A stretch of DNA of 64,000 bases from Geitlerinema sp. BBD 1991-9 (GTDB lineage: Bacteria > Cyanobacteriota > Cyanobacteriia > Cyanobacteriales > Geitlerinemataceae), in NCBI GenBank assembly GCA_001657325.1, contig LWRO01000003.1:162082-226081 (forward strand). The letters run 5' to 3'. Both the position numbers and the translations under genes were made by a program. Position 1 is the first letter of the stretch, and every line of letters begins with the position of its first letter. Below the pieces are notes generated by a model, which saw only the letters and a list, made by a program, of their open reading frames with translations, made no database searches and was not told where the DNA came from. Positions 19,201 to 27,140 of this stretch are shown here, in pieces.

Positions 19201-21738
19201 GAAGGCGTGACTCCCTTCGTGACGCTCCTGGCAGCCTTCCAAACCTTACTCTATCGCTACACCGGACAAGAGGACATTCTCATCGGGTCGCCCATGGCCA
19301 ACCGTCCTCGATCGGAACTCGAAGGTGCGATCGGATTCTTTGTCAACACCCTCGTCCTACGAACTGACCTGTCGGGTACGCCCAGTTTTCGGCAGTTGCT
19401 CGCCCGCGTTCAGGAGGTGGTGTTGGGAGCCTTGACGCACCAAAACTTACCGTTCAAACAGCTCGTCCAAGAACTGCACCCCGATCGAGACCTCAACCAA
19501 AATCCGCTGTTTCAGGTGTTGTTTAACTGGCAAAACGTTCCCGTCGCGTGGCCGGTGCCAAACCTTACCCTGACCCGCATTCCAGTCGATAACGGAACGG
19601 CTAAGTTCGATCTGTTTTTGGAATTAGCCCAGACTCCAGATGGCATCTCGGGATACTTTGAATACAGTACCGATCTGTTTGAAGCGACCACGATCGAGCG
19701 GATGGTGGGGCATTTCCAAACGCTTTTGGAAGGAATCGTCGCCGATCGAGAACGCTCTCTGTGCGACCTTTCCGTATTAACGGCGATCGAGCATCAGCAA
19801 TTGGCAGCCTGGAACGCCACCGAGGCCGATTATCCAGAGCAATGCGCCCATCATTGGTTTGAAGCGCAGGTCGAACGTACACCGGACGAGATCGCCTTAG
19901 TGTTCGGCCACGCGCAGCTCACCTACCGAGAGCTGAACCAGCGCGCCAACCAACTCGCCCACTATCTCCAATTGCAAGGAGTCGGCCCCGATATCCCCGT
20001 CGGACTCTGCGTCGAACGCTCGATCGACACGATCGTCGGTCTTCTCGGAATCCTCAAAGCCGGTGGTGCTTATTTACCCCTCGATCCCACCTATCCAGCG
20101 GAACGGTTAACCTTCATGCTGGAAAATGCGAGCGTTTCGGTTCTCGTGACTCAGAGCCAGCTTGTCGGCAGCTTGCCCGTGCAGGGGGTTGTAGTTGTTT
20201 GCTTGGATGCAGACTGGCCGGCGATTGCGCGGTGTGACAAAACCAATCCCGCCAGTCAAGTCGACCCCGATGGTCTAGCGTATGTCATCTATACCTCTGG
20301 CTCGACGGGCCAACCGAAAGGCGTTGCGATGCCGCACCGTCCTCTGACTAACCTCCTGGCATGGCAGCAGCGTAATTCGGGCGCTTCGGTTGGCGCGAAA
20401 ACCCTGCAATTCGCCCCCATTAGCTTCGATGTCTCGTTTCAGGAGACGTTCGCAACGCTGGGTACGGGGGGAATTCTCGTTTTGATGTCGGAAGCGCTGC
20501 GGCGAGATAGCCTCAGTCTGCTGCGATTTCTCGATACGGCAGAGATCGATCGACTGTTTCTCCCCTTTGTCGCCCTCCAACACTTGGCTGAGGTGGCGGA
20601 AGCTGAAGGCATTGCCCCGACTAACCTGCGGGAAGTCATTACAGCCGGCGAACAGTTGCGGATTACCTCAGCCATTGCCAATTGGTTTAACCAACTGCCG
20701 AACTGTACCTTGTACAACCACTACGGCCCCTCTGAAAGCCACGTGGTTACAGCATTTACCCTGACAGGTTCCCCCGCAAAGTGGCCCGTGCTGCCCCCGA
20801 TCGGTCGCCCCATTGCCAACACCGAGATCCTCCTACTCGACGCTCAGAAACGACCGGTTCCTGTCGGCGTTCCCGGCGAACTCTACATTGGCGGCACGAG
20901 CTTAGCCCGAGGCTATCTCAATCGTCCCGATCTGAGTGCCGAGCGTTTCATCTCCAATCCGCATACCACGTCGAGCATCAAAAGTCAATCTCCAAAACTC
21001 TATAAAACGGGGGACTTAGCGCGCTACCTGCCCGATGGCAACATCGAATACCTGGGACGAAGCGACCAGCAAGTGAAAATTCGGGGCTTCCGCATTGAGC
21101 CTGGAGAGGTCGAAGCGCGGCTCGAACAGCACCCCCGCGTGCGAGAAGCTGTAGCGATCGCGCGGGAAGACGTGCCGGGTGACAAGCGTTTGGTGGCCTA
21201 TATCGTTCCGGAATCCGCGAAATCGGCTGACGAATCCGCGCCGTCTTCTATGCAACTGCGCCAATTCCTACAAACGCAACTTCCGGAATACATGGTTCCT
21301 TCGGCGTTTGTTTGTCTCGATCGACTGCCTTTAACCCCCAGCGGTAAGGTCAACCGTCGCGCTCTACCGGCTCCCGATCGAAACCGTCCCGAACTTGCAG
21401 AGCGCTTCGTTGCGCCCAGAACTGAAGTCGAGAAGGGGTTAGCTGACCTCTGGATTCAAGTTCTCAATGTCGAGCGGGTCGGGATCTACGATAACTTCTT
21501 CCATCTTGGAGGGCACTCGCTTCGGGCCATTCAACTCGTCGCCAAAATTCGGGACGTGTTTCAGGTCGATCTGATGTTACAGAGTTTCTTCGAGGCGCCC
21601 ACCATTGAAGGACTAGCCCAACGCATCACCGCTTGTCAAGTGGGAATGGATGCGATGGAAAGCGACGTTGCGATCGATCTCATGGCAGAAGTGGTCTTAG
21701 ATCCAGCGATCGATCCCAAGGCCGCCACGATTTCTTGA
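16243..21738 (+). CDS. Two-module non-ribosomal peptide synthetase, A-T-C-A-T, with an insertion in the first A domain
   Basis: 1831 residues. A1 at about 35-640 (TSGSTGKPKG, GELYVGG, YKTGDLARY, NGKVDR); T1 with LGGHSL, phosphopantetheine Ser at about 685; C domain about 740-1165 with HHIICDEWS; A2 about 1200-1710 (TSGSTGQPKG, SGKVNRR); T2 with LGGHSL, Ser about 1759. No thioesterase. By alignment to the PheA pocket I read A1 as D-L-F-N-N-A-L-T-Y-K, the known Ala-type code, and A2 as D-V-Q-F-I-A-H-V-V-K, a Pro-type code. Between the A1 segment ending LVAYVVSE and LRRFLQQRLPDYMVP there are about 110 extra residues resembling a PilZ domain. No C domain precedes A1, so it is the loading module. 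Release is probably by the next gene. Product identity is inference. Confidence 0.92.
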   Translation: MQSQNFAATDPVATLQPDRVALQMRPSQDSSSEPVLIHRRFEAQVDRSPDAIALDFEGQQLTYADLNRRANQLAYHLKALGVGPEVLVGICVRRSLDLVVGLLGILKAGGAYVPLDPQYPQARLALILEDAQAPVLLTQQSLVESLPPHHARVVCLDTDWGSIAQHDDRNPVSDVAPTNLAYAIYTSGSTGKPKGVAIEHRNTIALVEWASEVFPPEDLAGVLASTSICFDLSVFELFVPLSYGGKVILAQNALHLPTLPSAKDVTLINTVPSAIAELLRSHSIPASVRTVNLAGEPLPNPLVQQIYEQTQAQQVFNLYGPSEDTTYSTYALVPRESNEPPSIGRPIRNTQVYLLDDRKQPVAPGEVGELYVGGSGIARGYLNRPELTAERFVPNLFATAKGKRSTSRLYKTGDLARYRSSGDLEYLGRIDHQVKIRGFRIELGEIEAALWQHPEVRTAVAIVRDDLQGDRQLVAYVVSELTPERLPLEGSALMVTNRPDEIDRAVEVTTVTLSCNGVELANVPECQAGQRVRLRLSLPAVDCNDSELLLSGRVTQWQDDRAEIQFDLKSEEQSLLIQSVTHLLETHGHISSLQRSIANRLRRFLQQRLPDYMVPNRFVLIPALPLMPNGKVDRRSLPAPKSIVDNTRTAPQTATEAALALIWADVLGLEQVGIHDSFLDLGGHSLLAARLVSRIRDAFQVELPLRYLFELPTVHELAERLETVQQSDWVCQFPPVRPASRSENIPLSLMQEQLWFLDRLVPNNPFYNVPEAFRLNGPLDAAVLEQCLQELIDRHEALRTTFSIADGQPVQVIHPSLPCKIATIDLRDRPEAERETEMGQQIAQETWQPFDLSQGPLLRATLYRLSDTEHVLLLNLHHIICDEWSIGVLLHELATLYTAAATDTPLSLPENALQYADFAIWQRQWLQGEMRELQLSYWKQQLSGRLPVLQLPIDRSRPPVPTYRGARQFFSLSESLTEKLKALSDEEGVTPFVTLLAAFQTLLYRYTGQEDILIGSPMANRPRSELEGAIGFFVNTLVLRTDLSGTPSFRQLLARVQEVVLGALTHQNLPFKQLVQELHPDRDLNQNPLFQVLFNWQNVPVAWPVPNLTLTRIPVDNGTAKFDLFLELAQTPDGISGYFEYSTDLFEATTIERMVGHFQTLLEGIVADRERSLCDLSVLTAIEHQQLAAWNATEADYPEQCAHHWFEAQVERTPDEIALVFGHAQLTYRELNQRANQLAHYLQLQGVGPDIPVGLCVERSIDTIVGLLGILKAGGAYLPLDPTYPAERLTFMLENASVSVLVTQSQLVGSLPVQGVVVVCLDADWPAIARCDKTNPASQVDPDGLAYVIYTSGSTGQPKGVAMPHRPLTNLLAWQQRNSGASVGAKTLQFAPISFDVSFQETFATLGTGGILVLMSEALRRDSLSLLRFLDTAEIDRLFLPFVALQHLAEVAEAEGIAPTNLREVITAGEQLRITSAIANWFNQLPNCTLYNHYGPSESHVVTAFTLTGSPAKWPVLPPIGRPIANTEILLLDAQKRPVPVGVPGELYIGGTSLARGYLNRPDLSAERFISNPHTTSSIKSQSPKLYKTGDLARYLPDGNIEYLGRSDQQVKIRGFRIEPGEVEARLEQHPRVREAVAIAREDVPGDKRLVAYIVPESAKSADESAPSSMQLRQFLQTQLPEYMVPSAFVCLDRLPLTPSGKVNRRALPAPDRNRPELAERFVAPRTEVEKGLADLWIQVLNVERVGIYDNFFHLGGHSLRAIQLVAKIRDVFQVDLMLQSFFEAPTIEGLAQRITACQVGMDAMESDVAIDLMAEVVLDPAIDPKAATIS
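17675..18010 (+). other. PilZ-like segment inserted in NRPS adenylation domain 1
   Basis: Residues about 478-590 of the NRPS are absent from ordinary A domains and from the second A domain of the same protein. The segment has the layout of a PilZ domain: an Arg-containing start (NRPDEIDR), TLSCNGVEL in the place of the D/N-x-S-x-x-G motif, then AGQRVRLRLSLP, LLLSGRVTQW and RAEIQFDLKSEEQSLLI. The first acidic/Asn residue of the motif is Thr and the Arg spacing is not the canonical RxxxR, so c-di-GMP binding is doubtful. Confidence 0.55.
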
Positions 21739-21793
21739 AAAGCTTTGTGTGCGAGGTTTGGCCTGAAAAGTTTTGAATGTGTGGAGATGTTTG

Positions 21794-22975
21794 ATGAAGT
21801 CAGTTAAAGACCCTGCCAATATTTTCTTAACCGGAGCAACGGGTTTTCTGGGAACCTTTCTTTTGTACGAACTCCTAGAACAAACTTCCGCGACGATTTA
21901 CTGTTTGGTGAGGGCAGCCAGTCCCCAAGCTGGAAACCAACGGCTCCAAGATACCCTGAAACGTTACGCCCTTTGGGATGAAGGGAAACGCAATCGCATC
22001 GTTCCCGTTCAGGGAGATTTGTCAGTTCCGCTCTTGGGTTTGTCCCCCTCCCAGTTCGAGAGTTGGGCAGAAATCCTTGATGTCATCTACCACAACGGGG
22101 GATTGGTCAACTTCCTATATCCCTACTCAGTTCTGAAAGCACCGAACGTACAGGGGACTCATGAAATCTTGCGACTTGCTTGTCAAGCCAAGGTCAAACC
22201 CGTTCATTTCATTTCAACGGTTGGGGTCTTTTCGCCAATTGCTTATCAAGATCGACCTCTGATTCGAGAGGAAGATCCCCTTGATCGAACAGAAGGACTT
22301 TACGGCTACACTCAAAGTAAATGGGTGGCTGAAAAAATGATTGAGGCAGCCCGCGAGCGGGGATTGCCAGCTACAATTCACCGTCCCTTCTGGATTGAAG
22401 GACACAGCCAAACGGGCGCGTGCAATCAGGCAGACTTTTTACGAAGTGCGATCTCCGGTTGCATTCAACTGGGACTCGCGCCGGATTGGCAAATGCGCGT
22501 CGATATCGTTCCGGTGGACTACCTCAGTCGAGCGATTGTTTATTTATCTCGACAAGAGAGTTCGATCGATAAGACGTTTCACTTCTCCAACCCGAAGGCT
22601 TTATCTTGGACTCAACTCGTTAAATGGATGCAGAACTTCGGTTATCCCCTTCAGCAACTCCCAGCTCGGAACTGGCTGTCCAAAATGATAGACCAAGTGC
22701 AAGGTTCTCCAGATAACGCGCTATACCCGTTTCTGCCGTTCTTTTCCGAACAAATCCCCGGACAGCAAATGTCGATTCCCGACACCTATTTCCAAACTAA
22801 GCCCCTACAATTTGACTGTCAGAATACCATCAGTGGGCTGGCAAGTACTGACATCACCTGTCCCCCTGTAGACGATAACCTCCTAGAAACGTACTTCTCT
22901 TACTTCATCAAAACTGGCTTCCTGCACCCCCCGAAAGCCAAGCATAAATTGAGATCGAGACTTGCAGTAGGCTAA
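21794..22975 (+). CDS. Stand-alone thioester reductase (NRPS release, SDR-type R domain)
   Basis: 393 residues from the ATG at 21794, with GGAG seven bases before it. NIFLTGATGFLGTFLLYELL is the GxxGxxG NADPH-binding motif of extended SDR proteins. IYCLVRAAS, HNGGLVNFLYPYSVLKAPNV and YTQSKWVAEKM (with the YxxxK catalytic pair) are typical of the thioester-reductase family found at the ends of NRPS and in Lys2/carboxylic acid reductases. These enzymes use NADPH to release the carrier-bound peptide as an aldehyde (or an alcohol after a second reduction). It lies 55 nt after the NRPS, which has no release domain, so it very probably acts on the T2-bound dipeptide. As a separate protein it must dock in trans. 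Confidence 0.9.
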   Translation: MKSVKDPANIFLTGATGFLGTFLLYELLEQTSATIYCLVRAASPQAGNQRLQDTLKRYALWDEGKRNRIVPVQGDLSVPLLGLSPSQFESWAEILDVIYHNGGLVNFLYPYSVLKAPNVQGTHEILRLACQAKVKPVHFISTVGVFSPIAYQDRPLIREEDPLDRTEGLYGYTQSKWVAEKMIEAARERGLPATIHRPFWIEGHSQTGACNQADFLRSAISGCIQLGLAPDWQMRVDIVPVDYLSRAIVYLSRQESSIDKTFHFSNPKALSWTQLVKWMQNFGYPLQQLPARNWLSKMIDQVQGSPDNALYPFLPFFSEQIPGQQMSIPDTYFQTKPLQFDCQNTISGLASTDITCPPVDDNLLETYFSYFIKTGFLHPPKAKHKLRSRLAVG

Positions 22976-23210
22976 TACACTTTTTGAAGGTGCATCAGCT
23001 AGATTGAAGAAATGTTAGTGGAGGTAACAAGGAGTAGAAAACACACGCTGAACGAGGCATATCTCGAAAGTTGATTGGACTTTCGGAATTCACAAATCAA
23101 AAGTCTGCACTTCAGATTTCATGCTTCTTCCAGCATCTCTCTCAATTGAAATTGGGTTTGAGGGTAGGGGTGAAAACTGTTCGCTCCTGCCCTAATTTGT
23201 GTCAACTGTC

Positions 23211-23370
23211 GGGTCTGTTGGAGTTAGTGCGTTCGCGAAGCGTCTCGGAACGAGAATCTCGCAGAGTTTATGAAATTCCGAAACCGTTGGCGTCGGGGCG
23301 AACGGCCGTTCCCCCGACAAGAGTCTTGGTATCATCGGCAATCCAATACCACCGCAATTCCAACAGACCC
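23211..23370. mobile_element. MITE family 1, copy 1
   Basis: 160 bases bounded by GGGTCTGTTGGAGTT and AATTCCAACAGACCC, which match in 14 of 15 positions as inverted repeats. The interior has a large palindrome around GGCGAACGGCCGTTC. A second copy lies at 29109-29245. Compared with that copy, this one carries about 23 extra bases after GTTAGTGCG and lacks one base in the right half of the palindrome. No coding capacity: a non-autonomous element. Confidence 0.8.
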
Positions 23371-23383
23371 CAACTGTATAGCC

Positions 23384-24009
23384 TCAAACGGCGACAAAGT
23401 CCATGCGGAGATCGTAGGGATCGAGGCCGATAACAGCCAGTTTGCGGCGTTTTCCTATTCCACAAGTATGCGATCCACGTACTCCCCACGCCGGAACGTA
23501 AGCGTCTTGAGATTTGAAAAATTCATCGACAAAGTCAAAGGGTTCCTGCACGTCGCTCGCCTCAATTTGTCGCCGTATTGAGTAAAACTTCCAGTCTTCT
23601 CCATAGAGGGTATGGGGTTCGGGATTAGCTGCTTTATCGGAGAAATCGTTCTCACAGCAGTCGTAAAATTCTTCCAATAACTCTCCACAATCGTATAGTT
23701 TATAGCCGATCGCACCGGCGGTATCGCTAACGCCATATTCGATCGCCTGTGTTTGAAGCTGTTGAGAAATTGCTTGAGCGTCTTCAGGTTTAAGTCCGTT
23801 ATTCCAGGAGTAAATAACTTCTTCGTGAATGACCGTCCACGAATGTCCGTGAAACTGAAAGACGATGAAACATTCGTTGGTTAACTCCACTTCTTTTTCA
23901 AATACATCTCGTTCCCAAACCGTTGCATTGCGAACTCGATACAACGCTTCAGCAACTTTCTCTACATCCCCTTTGACGAGAATGATGCGATCGTTTAAAT
24001 AGGGCTTGC
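23384..24009 (-). pseudogene. Uncharacterised acidic protein, 5' end apparently removed by an insertion sequence
   Basis: The frame is open on the minus strand from the edge of the IS near 24010 to a stop at 23384 (about 208 codons). A TTG at 23944 gives 186 residues, but the protein-like frame continues upstream as KPYLNDRIILVKGDVEKVAE before running into IS sequence with no plausible start. Visible features are FIVFQFHGHSWTVIHEE, an acidic middle (LYDCGELLEEFYDCCENDF) and a C-terminus ending IGLDPYDLRMDFVAV. The content suggests an intact cytosolic domain; I do not recognise the family. The promoter and first codons were probably lost to the IS. Confidence 0.55.
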
Positions 24010-25560
24010 TGAAAAAACAGCGAAAAGCTGATAGTATAAGGCTTAGAGGAGTCTCAACTTGGGCTCAAATCCCCGAGAAAGTAGGTAGAATTGGGAATTC
24101 CCGTGCATCCCAACTGAGAAAATGTATCGAAAATCACAAAATTTTGACTCGCCCGACGAAGCCTTGGAACTGCACTTTGAAGTAAAGTTGTGTGAAGAAA
24201 ATCGTTGGGTCATTTTGGCGAAGCTCATTCCCTGGGCAGAATTTGAGGCAGAATATGCCCAGAATTTTTCTGAGGAAATGGGAGCGCCTGCGAAACCATT
24301 TCGGATGGCATTGGGAGCCTTAATCATTAAAGAAAAATTGGGAATCAGCGACCGAGAAACCGTCGAACAAATCAAGGAAAACCCTTACCTACAGTATTTT
24401 ATTGGGGAAAAGAGTTATCGGAACGAAGCGCCTTTTGATGCTTCAATGATGGTTCATTTTCGGCAAAGAATTGGTCGATCTCTGCTTCAAAAAATCAATC
24501 GAAGAATTGTCCGACAAGCTCGAGAATTTCAACCGGAAGAATCTCGCGCAAAAAAGTCAGAAGGAGTCGAAGAAAAAAAAGAAAATAGAGAAAAACTCTT
24601 AATCGATGCGACCGTCGCACCGGCCGATATCAAATACCCCACCGATGTCGAACTCTTAAATCAAGCCAGGAAAACCACCGAACTCATCCTAGACATTTTA
24701 TATAAATCCCTGAAGGAAAAACTGGCTCAAAAACCTAGAACCCACCGAAAACTCGCCCGAAAAGAGTATCTCAAATTTGCCAAAAAGAGGAGACCCTCTC
24801 GAAAAGAAAGAAGAAATGCTGTCAAAAAACAACTCCAATATCTCCAACGAAACTTCAGACATATTGAGAGATTAATCGAGGAAGGCGCTAGCCTAGAACG
24901 CTTAAGCAGAAGGCAATACAGGAATTTATTAGTCTCTAGTGAAATAACCCGTCAACAGCAGTGGCTCTGGTCAAACCATAAAAAGAAAATCGAAAATCGC
25001 ATCGTCAGTTTAACACAACCTCATCTCCGTCCAATTGTCAGAGGCAAGGCAGGAAGTCCCACAGAATTCGGAGCTAAGTTATCAGTCAGTTGTTGTGAGG
25101 GATATGTATTTGTCGAAAAAATTAGTTGGGATAACTATAATGAAAGTGGAGATTTAATCTCACAAGTAGAAGCTTACAAAGACTATACGGGAGTTTACCC
25201 AGCATCGGTTCACGCCGATCGAATTTATCGAACCCGAGATAATCGATCCTGGTGTAAAGAAAGAGGAATTCGTCTCAGCGGGCCGCCTTTAGGAAGACCT
25301 CCCAAAACCGTCAGCCGAGAAGCCAAAAAACAAGCCCAAGAAGACGAGCGTATTCGCAATGGAATTGAGGGGAAATTTGGACAAGCCAAAAGAAGATTCA
25401 GCTTGAGTCGTGTCATGGCTAAACTTCCTAATACTTCTGAAACTTCTCTAGCTCTGACCTTTTTAGTGATGAACCTGGTCAAGCTGCTGAGGCAGTTTTA
25501 CTGTCTTTTTTTTGTGTCACTTTTTCCCAACTCTCAGAATTTTGCTGAGAAACATTAATC
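24010..25560 (+). mobile_element. Insertion sequence, IS5/IS1182-like, carrying one transposase gene
   Basis: A transposase gene with about 110 bases of non-coding sequence before it and a short tail after it. The region before the ATG includes CTTGCTGAAAAAACAGCG and the tail includes TTTTGCTGAGAAACATT, which may be the diverged ends, but I could not define exact terminal inverted repeats or a target duplication. The boundaries given are approximate. Confidence 0.6.
24122..25558 (+). CDS. DDE transposase, IS5/IS1182-like
   Basis: 478 residues. The N-terminal region (FRMALGALIIKEKLGISDRE, then PFDASMMVHFRQRIG) is the DUF772-like domain of IS5/IS1182 transposases. The DDE triad is visible: LLIDATVAPADI (first Asp, about residue 162), SVHADRIYRTRDN (second Asp, about 363) and NGIEGKFGQAKRRF (Glu, about 415). 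GIRLSGPPLGRPPK between the last two is typical. A Lys/Arg-rich helical insertion occupies about 195-290. The frame is intact, so the element may still be active. Confidence 0.88.
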   Translation: MYRKSQNFDSPDEALELHFEVKLCEENRWVILAKLIPWAEFEAEYAQNFSEEMGAPAKPFRMALGALIIKEKLGISDRETVEQIKENPYLQYFIGEKSYRNEAPFDASMMVHFRQRIGRSLLQKINRRIVRQAREFQPEESRAKKSEGVEEKKENREKLLIDATVAPADIKYPTDVELLNQARKTTELILDILYKSLKEKLAQKPRTHRKLARKEYLKFAKKRRPSRKERRNAVKKQLQYLQRNFRHIERLIEEGASLERLSRRQYRNLLVSSEITRQQQWLWSNHKKKIENRIVSLTQPHLRPIVRGKAGSPTEFGAKLSVSCCEGYVFVEKISWDNYNESGDLISQVEAYKDYTGVYPASVHADRIYRTRDNRSWCKERGIRLSGPPLGRPPKTVSREAKKQAQEDERIRNGIEGKFGQAKRRFSLSRVMAKLPNTSETSLALTFLVMNLVKLLRQFYCLFFVSLFPNSQNFAEKH

Positions 25561-25580
25561 TCAGTTATGAAGTGGACAAC

Positions 25581-27104
25581 TTAAGTCAAGCCGGAGTTAT
25601 GCTTTGAGGAAGAAAGCTTCTTCCTCATTTTCCACCCCCGGCTTTTGATAACTTTTTCAGCAAACCCTAAATATTCAGAAACTAAACCCCGCTGCTCGGC
25701 AATTGGAAGTCGAGTTTGTCGTGGCCCGCCTCTTTCTCGTAACAGTTGTACAATTTCCCAATGTCCTTTCATTTGAGCGCGATCGACAGCTGTACGTCCT
25801 TCATATTCCTCATCGTCAGCATCGGTAATATGTGGATTTGCTCCTGCATCGAGTAGCAGTCGCACGATGTCGAGAAATCCATTTTCTGCGGCTTCAATTA
25901 AAGGAATACCATGATACCGATTTTCAAAGACGAGATTCGGATCGGCTCCTTCTTCGAGCAGGGTTTCGACAATTTCACGATGTCCGTTCTGGACGGCTTG
26001 TAAAAGTGCCGTTCCATATTGAGGAACGATGCGATCGACTGGCGTTCCCGTATCAATGAGTGCTTCGACTTCGCCTAATTTACCGTCTTTCACTGCTTTG
26101 ACTAACATTAGTTCTCGCTGGCAATCGATCGCATCTCCTTCGCGTAAATATTTGGCGATCCGTTGTTGTCTGGCTCTCTTTTGCTGTTCTAATTTATTAT
26201 GGAAGCGATCGCTTTTACAGAAAAACTCGTCGTCAGTTTCTTCGTCCTCAACTTTGGGAGTTTCGAGCAAGGCTGACTCAACATAAGTCAGAGCTGTATT
26301 TCCGTCGCGATCGGGTAAATTTACATCAGCTCCCGCTTCGATGAGGCACTTAGTAACAGCACTACTTCCCGATTCGCTGGCAACAATTAAAGCTGTTTTT
26401 CCCTGCTTATCGCAAGCGTTGACAACGGCTCCCGCTTGCAGCAACTGTTGAGAAATATCTTCTCGATTGTGTCTGGCAACCTTCATCAAGGGGGTTTTTC
26501 CCGCATTATCGGCTGCGTTCACATCGGCTCCGGCTTCAATTAATAATGTTGTAAGATTTGTCCAAAATTGAAGTGATTCTATAAGTCTTTTATCTAAGAC
26601 TTTCGCCAATGGGGTTTCTCCTTCGTCGTTGGCCGTATTAACATCAACATCTAAGTCAATTAAAGTATGAACGACCTTGATTTGACCTCGATCGACCGCA
26701 TAATGTAATGCTGTACCATCGTCATCGAGAATTGCGTTGAGATCCACTCCAGCATTCGCCAAACACCGAACGATTTCAACGTGACCCCTAATTGTGGCAC
26801 TGATGAGTGTTTCTGCATAAATTTTGTGCAGATCTTCTGAATAGGGATAAAACCGAGTGATTTCTCGGATAACTTTGAGATGTCCGTTCCAACAAGCCTC
26901 TTCCAAGGGAGAGCCGTAATTAGAATCTAAAGTTGCACCAGCTTCGAGTAAAATTCGGACGATTTCTACATCACCAGTTTGAGCCGCTACACAGAGGGGA
27001 GTGTAATTTGTATCGCGATCGATTTCGTTAACATCCACTCCACGAGCGATCGAGTCTCGGACTTCGTTGGCGTTTTTCGCTTTAATCGCTGCAATTAACG
27101 ACAT
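25581..27104 (-). CDS. Ankyrin-repeat protein 2
   Basis: 507 residues composed of about 12 ankyrin-like repeats with motifs such as TPLCVAAQTGDVEIVRILLE, TALHYAVDRGQIKVVHTLID and GIPLIEAAENGFLDIVRLLL. An acidic linker (VEDEETDDEFF) splits the array near residues 285-340. The C-terminus is basic (KSRGWKMRKKLSSSK). AGGAG lies about 6 bases before the ATG. It follows the other ankyrin gene by 36 nt on the same strand, so they form an operon, probably with related roles. Ankyrin repeats bind proteins; the partner is not known. No signal peptide is visible. Confidence 0.88.
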   Translation of the reverse strand: MSLIAAIKAKNANEVRDSIARGVDVNEIDRDTNYTPLCVAAQTGDVEIVRILLEAGATLDSNYGSPLEEACWNGHLKVIREITRFYPYSEDLHKIYAETLISATIRGHVEIVRCLANAGVDLNAILDDDGTALHYAVDRGQIKVVHTLIDLDVDVNTANDEGETPLAKVLDKRLIESLQFWTNLTTLLIEAGADVNAADNAGKTPLMKVARHNREDISQQLLQAGAVVNACDKQGKTALIVASESGSSAVTKCLIEAGADVNLPDRDGNTALTYVESALLETPKVEDEETDDEFFCKSDRFHNKLEQQKRARQQRIAKYLREGDAIDCQRELMLVKAVKDGKLGEVEALIDTGTPVDRIVPQYGTALLQAVQNGHREIVETLLEEGADPNLVFENRYHGIPLIEAAENGFLDIVRLLLDAGANPHITDADDEEYEGRTAVDRAQMKGHWEIVQLLRERGGPRQTRLPIAEQRGLVSEYLGFAEKVIKSRGWKMRKKLSSSKHNSGLT

Positions 27105-27140
27105 GATTAACTCCTGTACGATCGATTTGGGTCAATTTCT

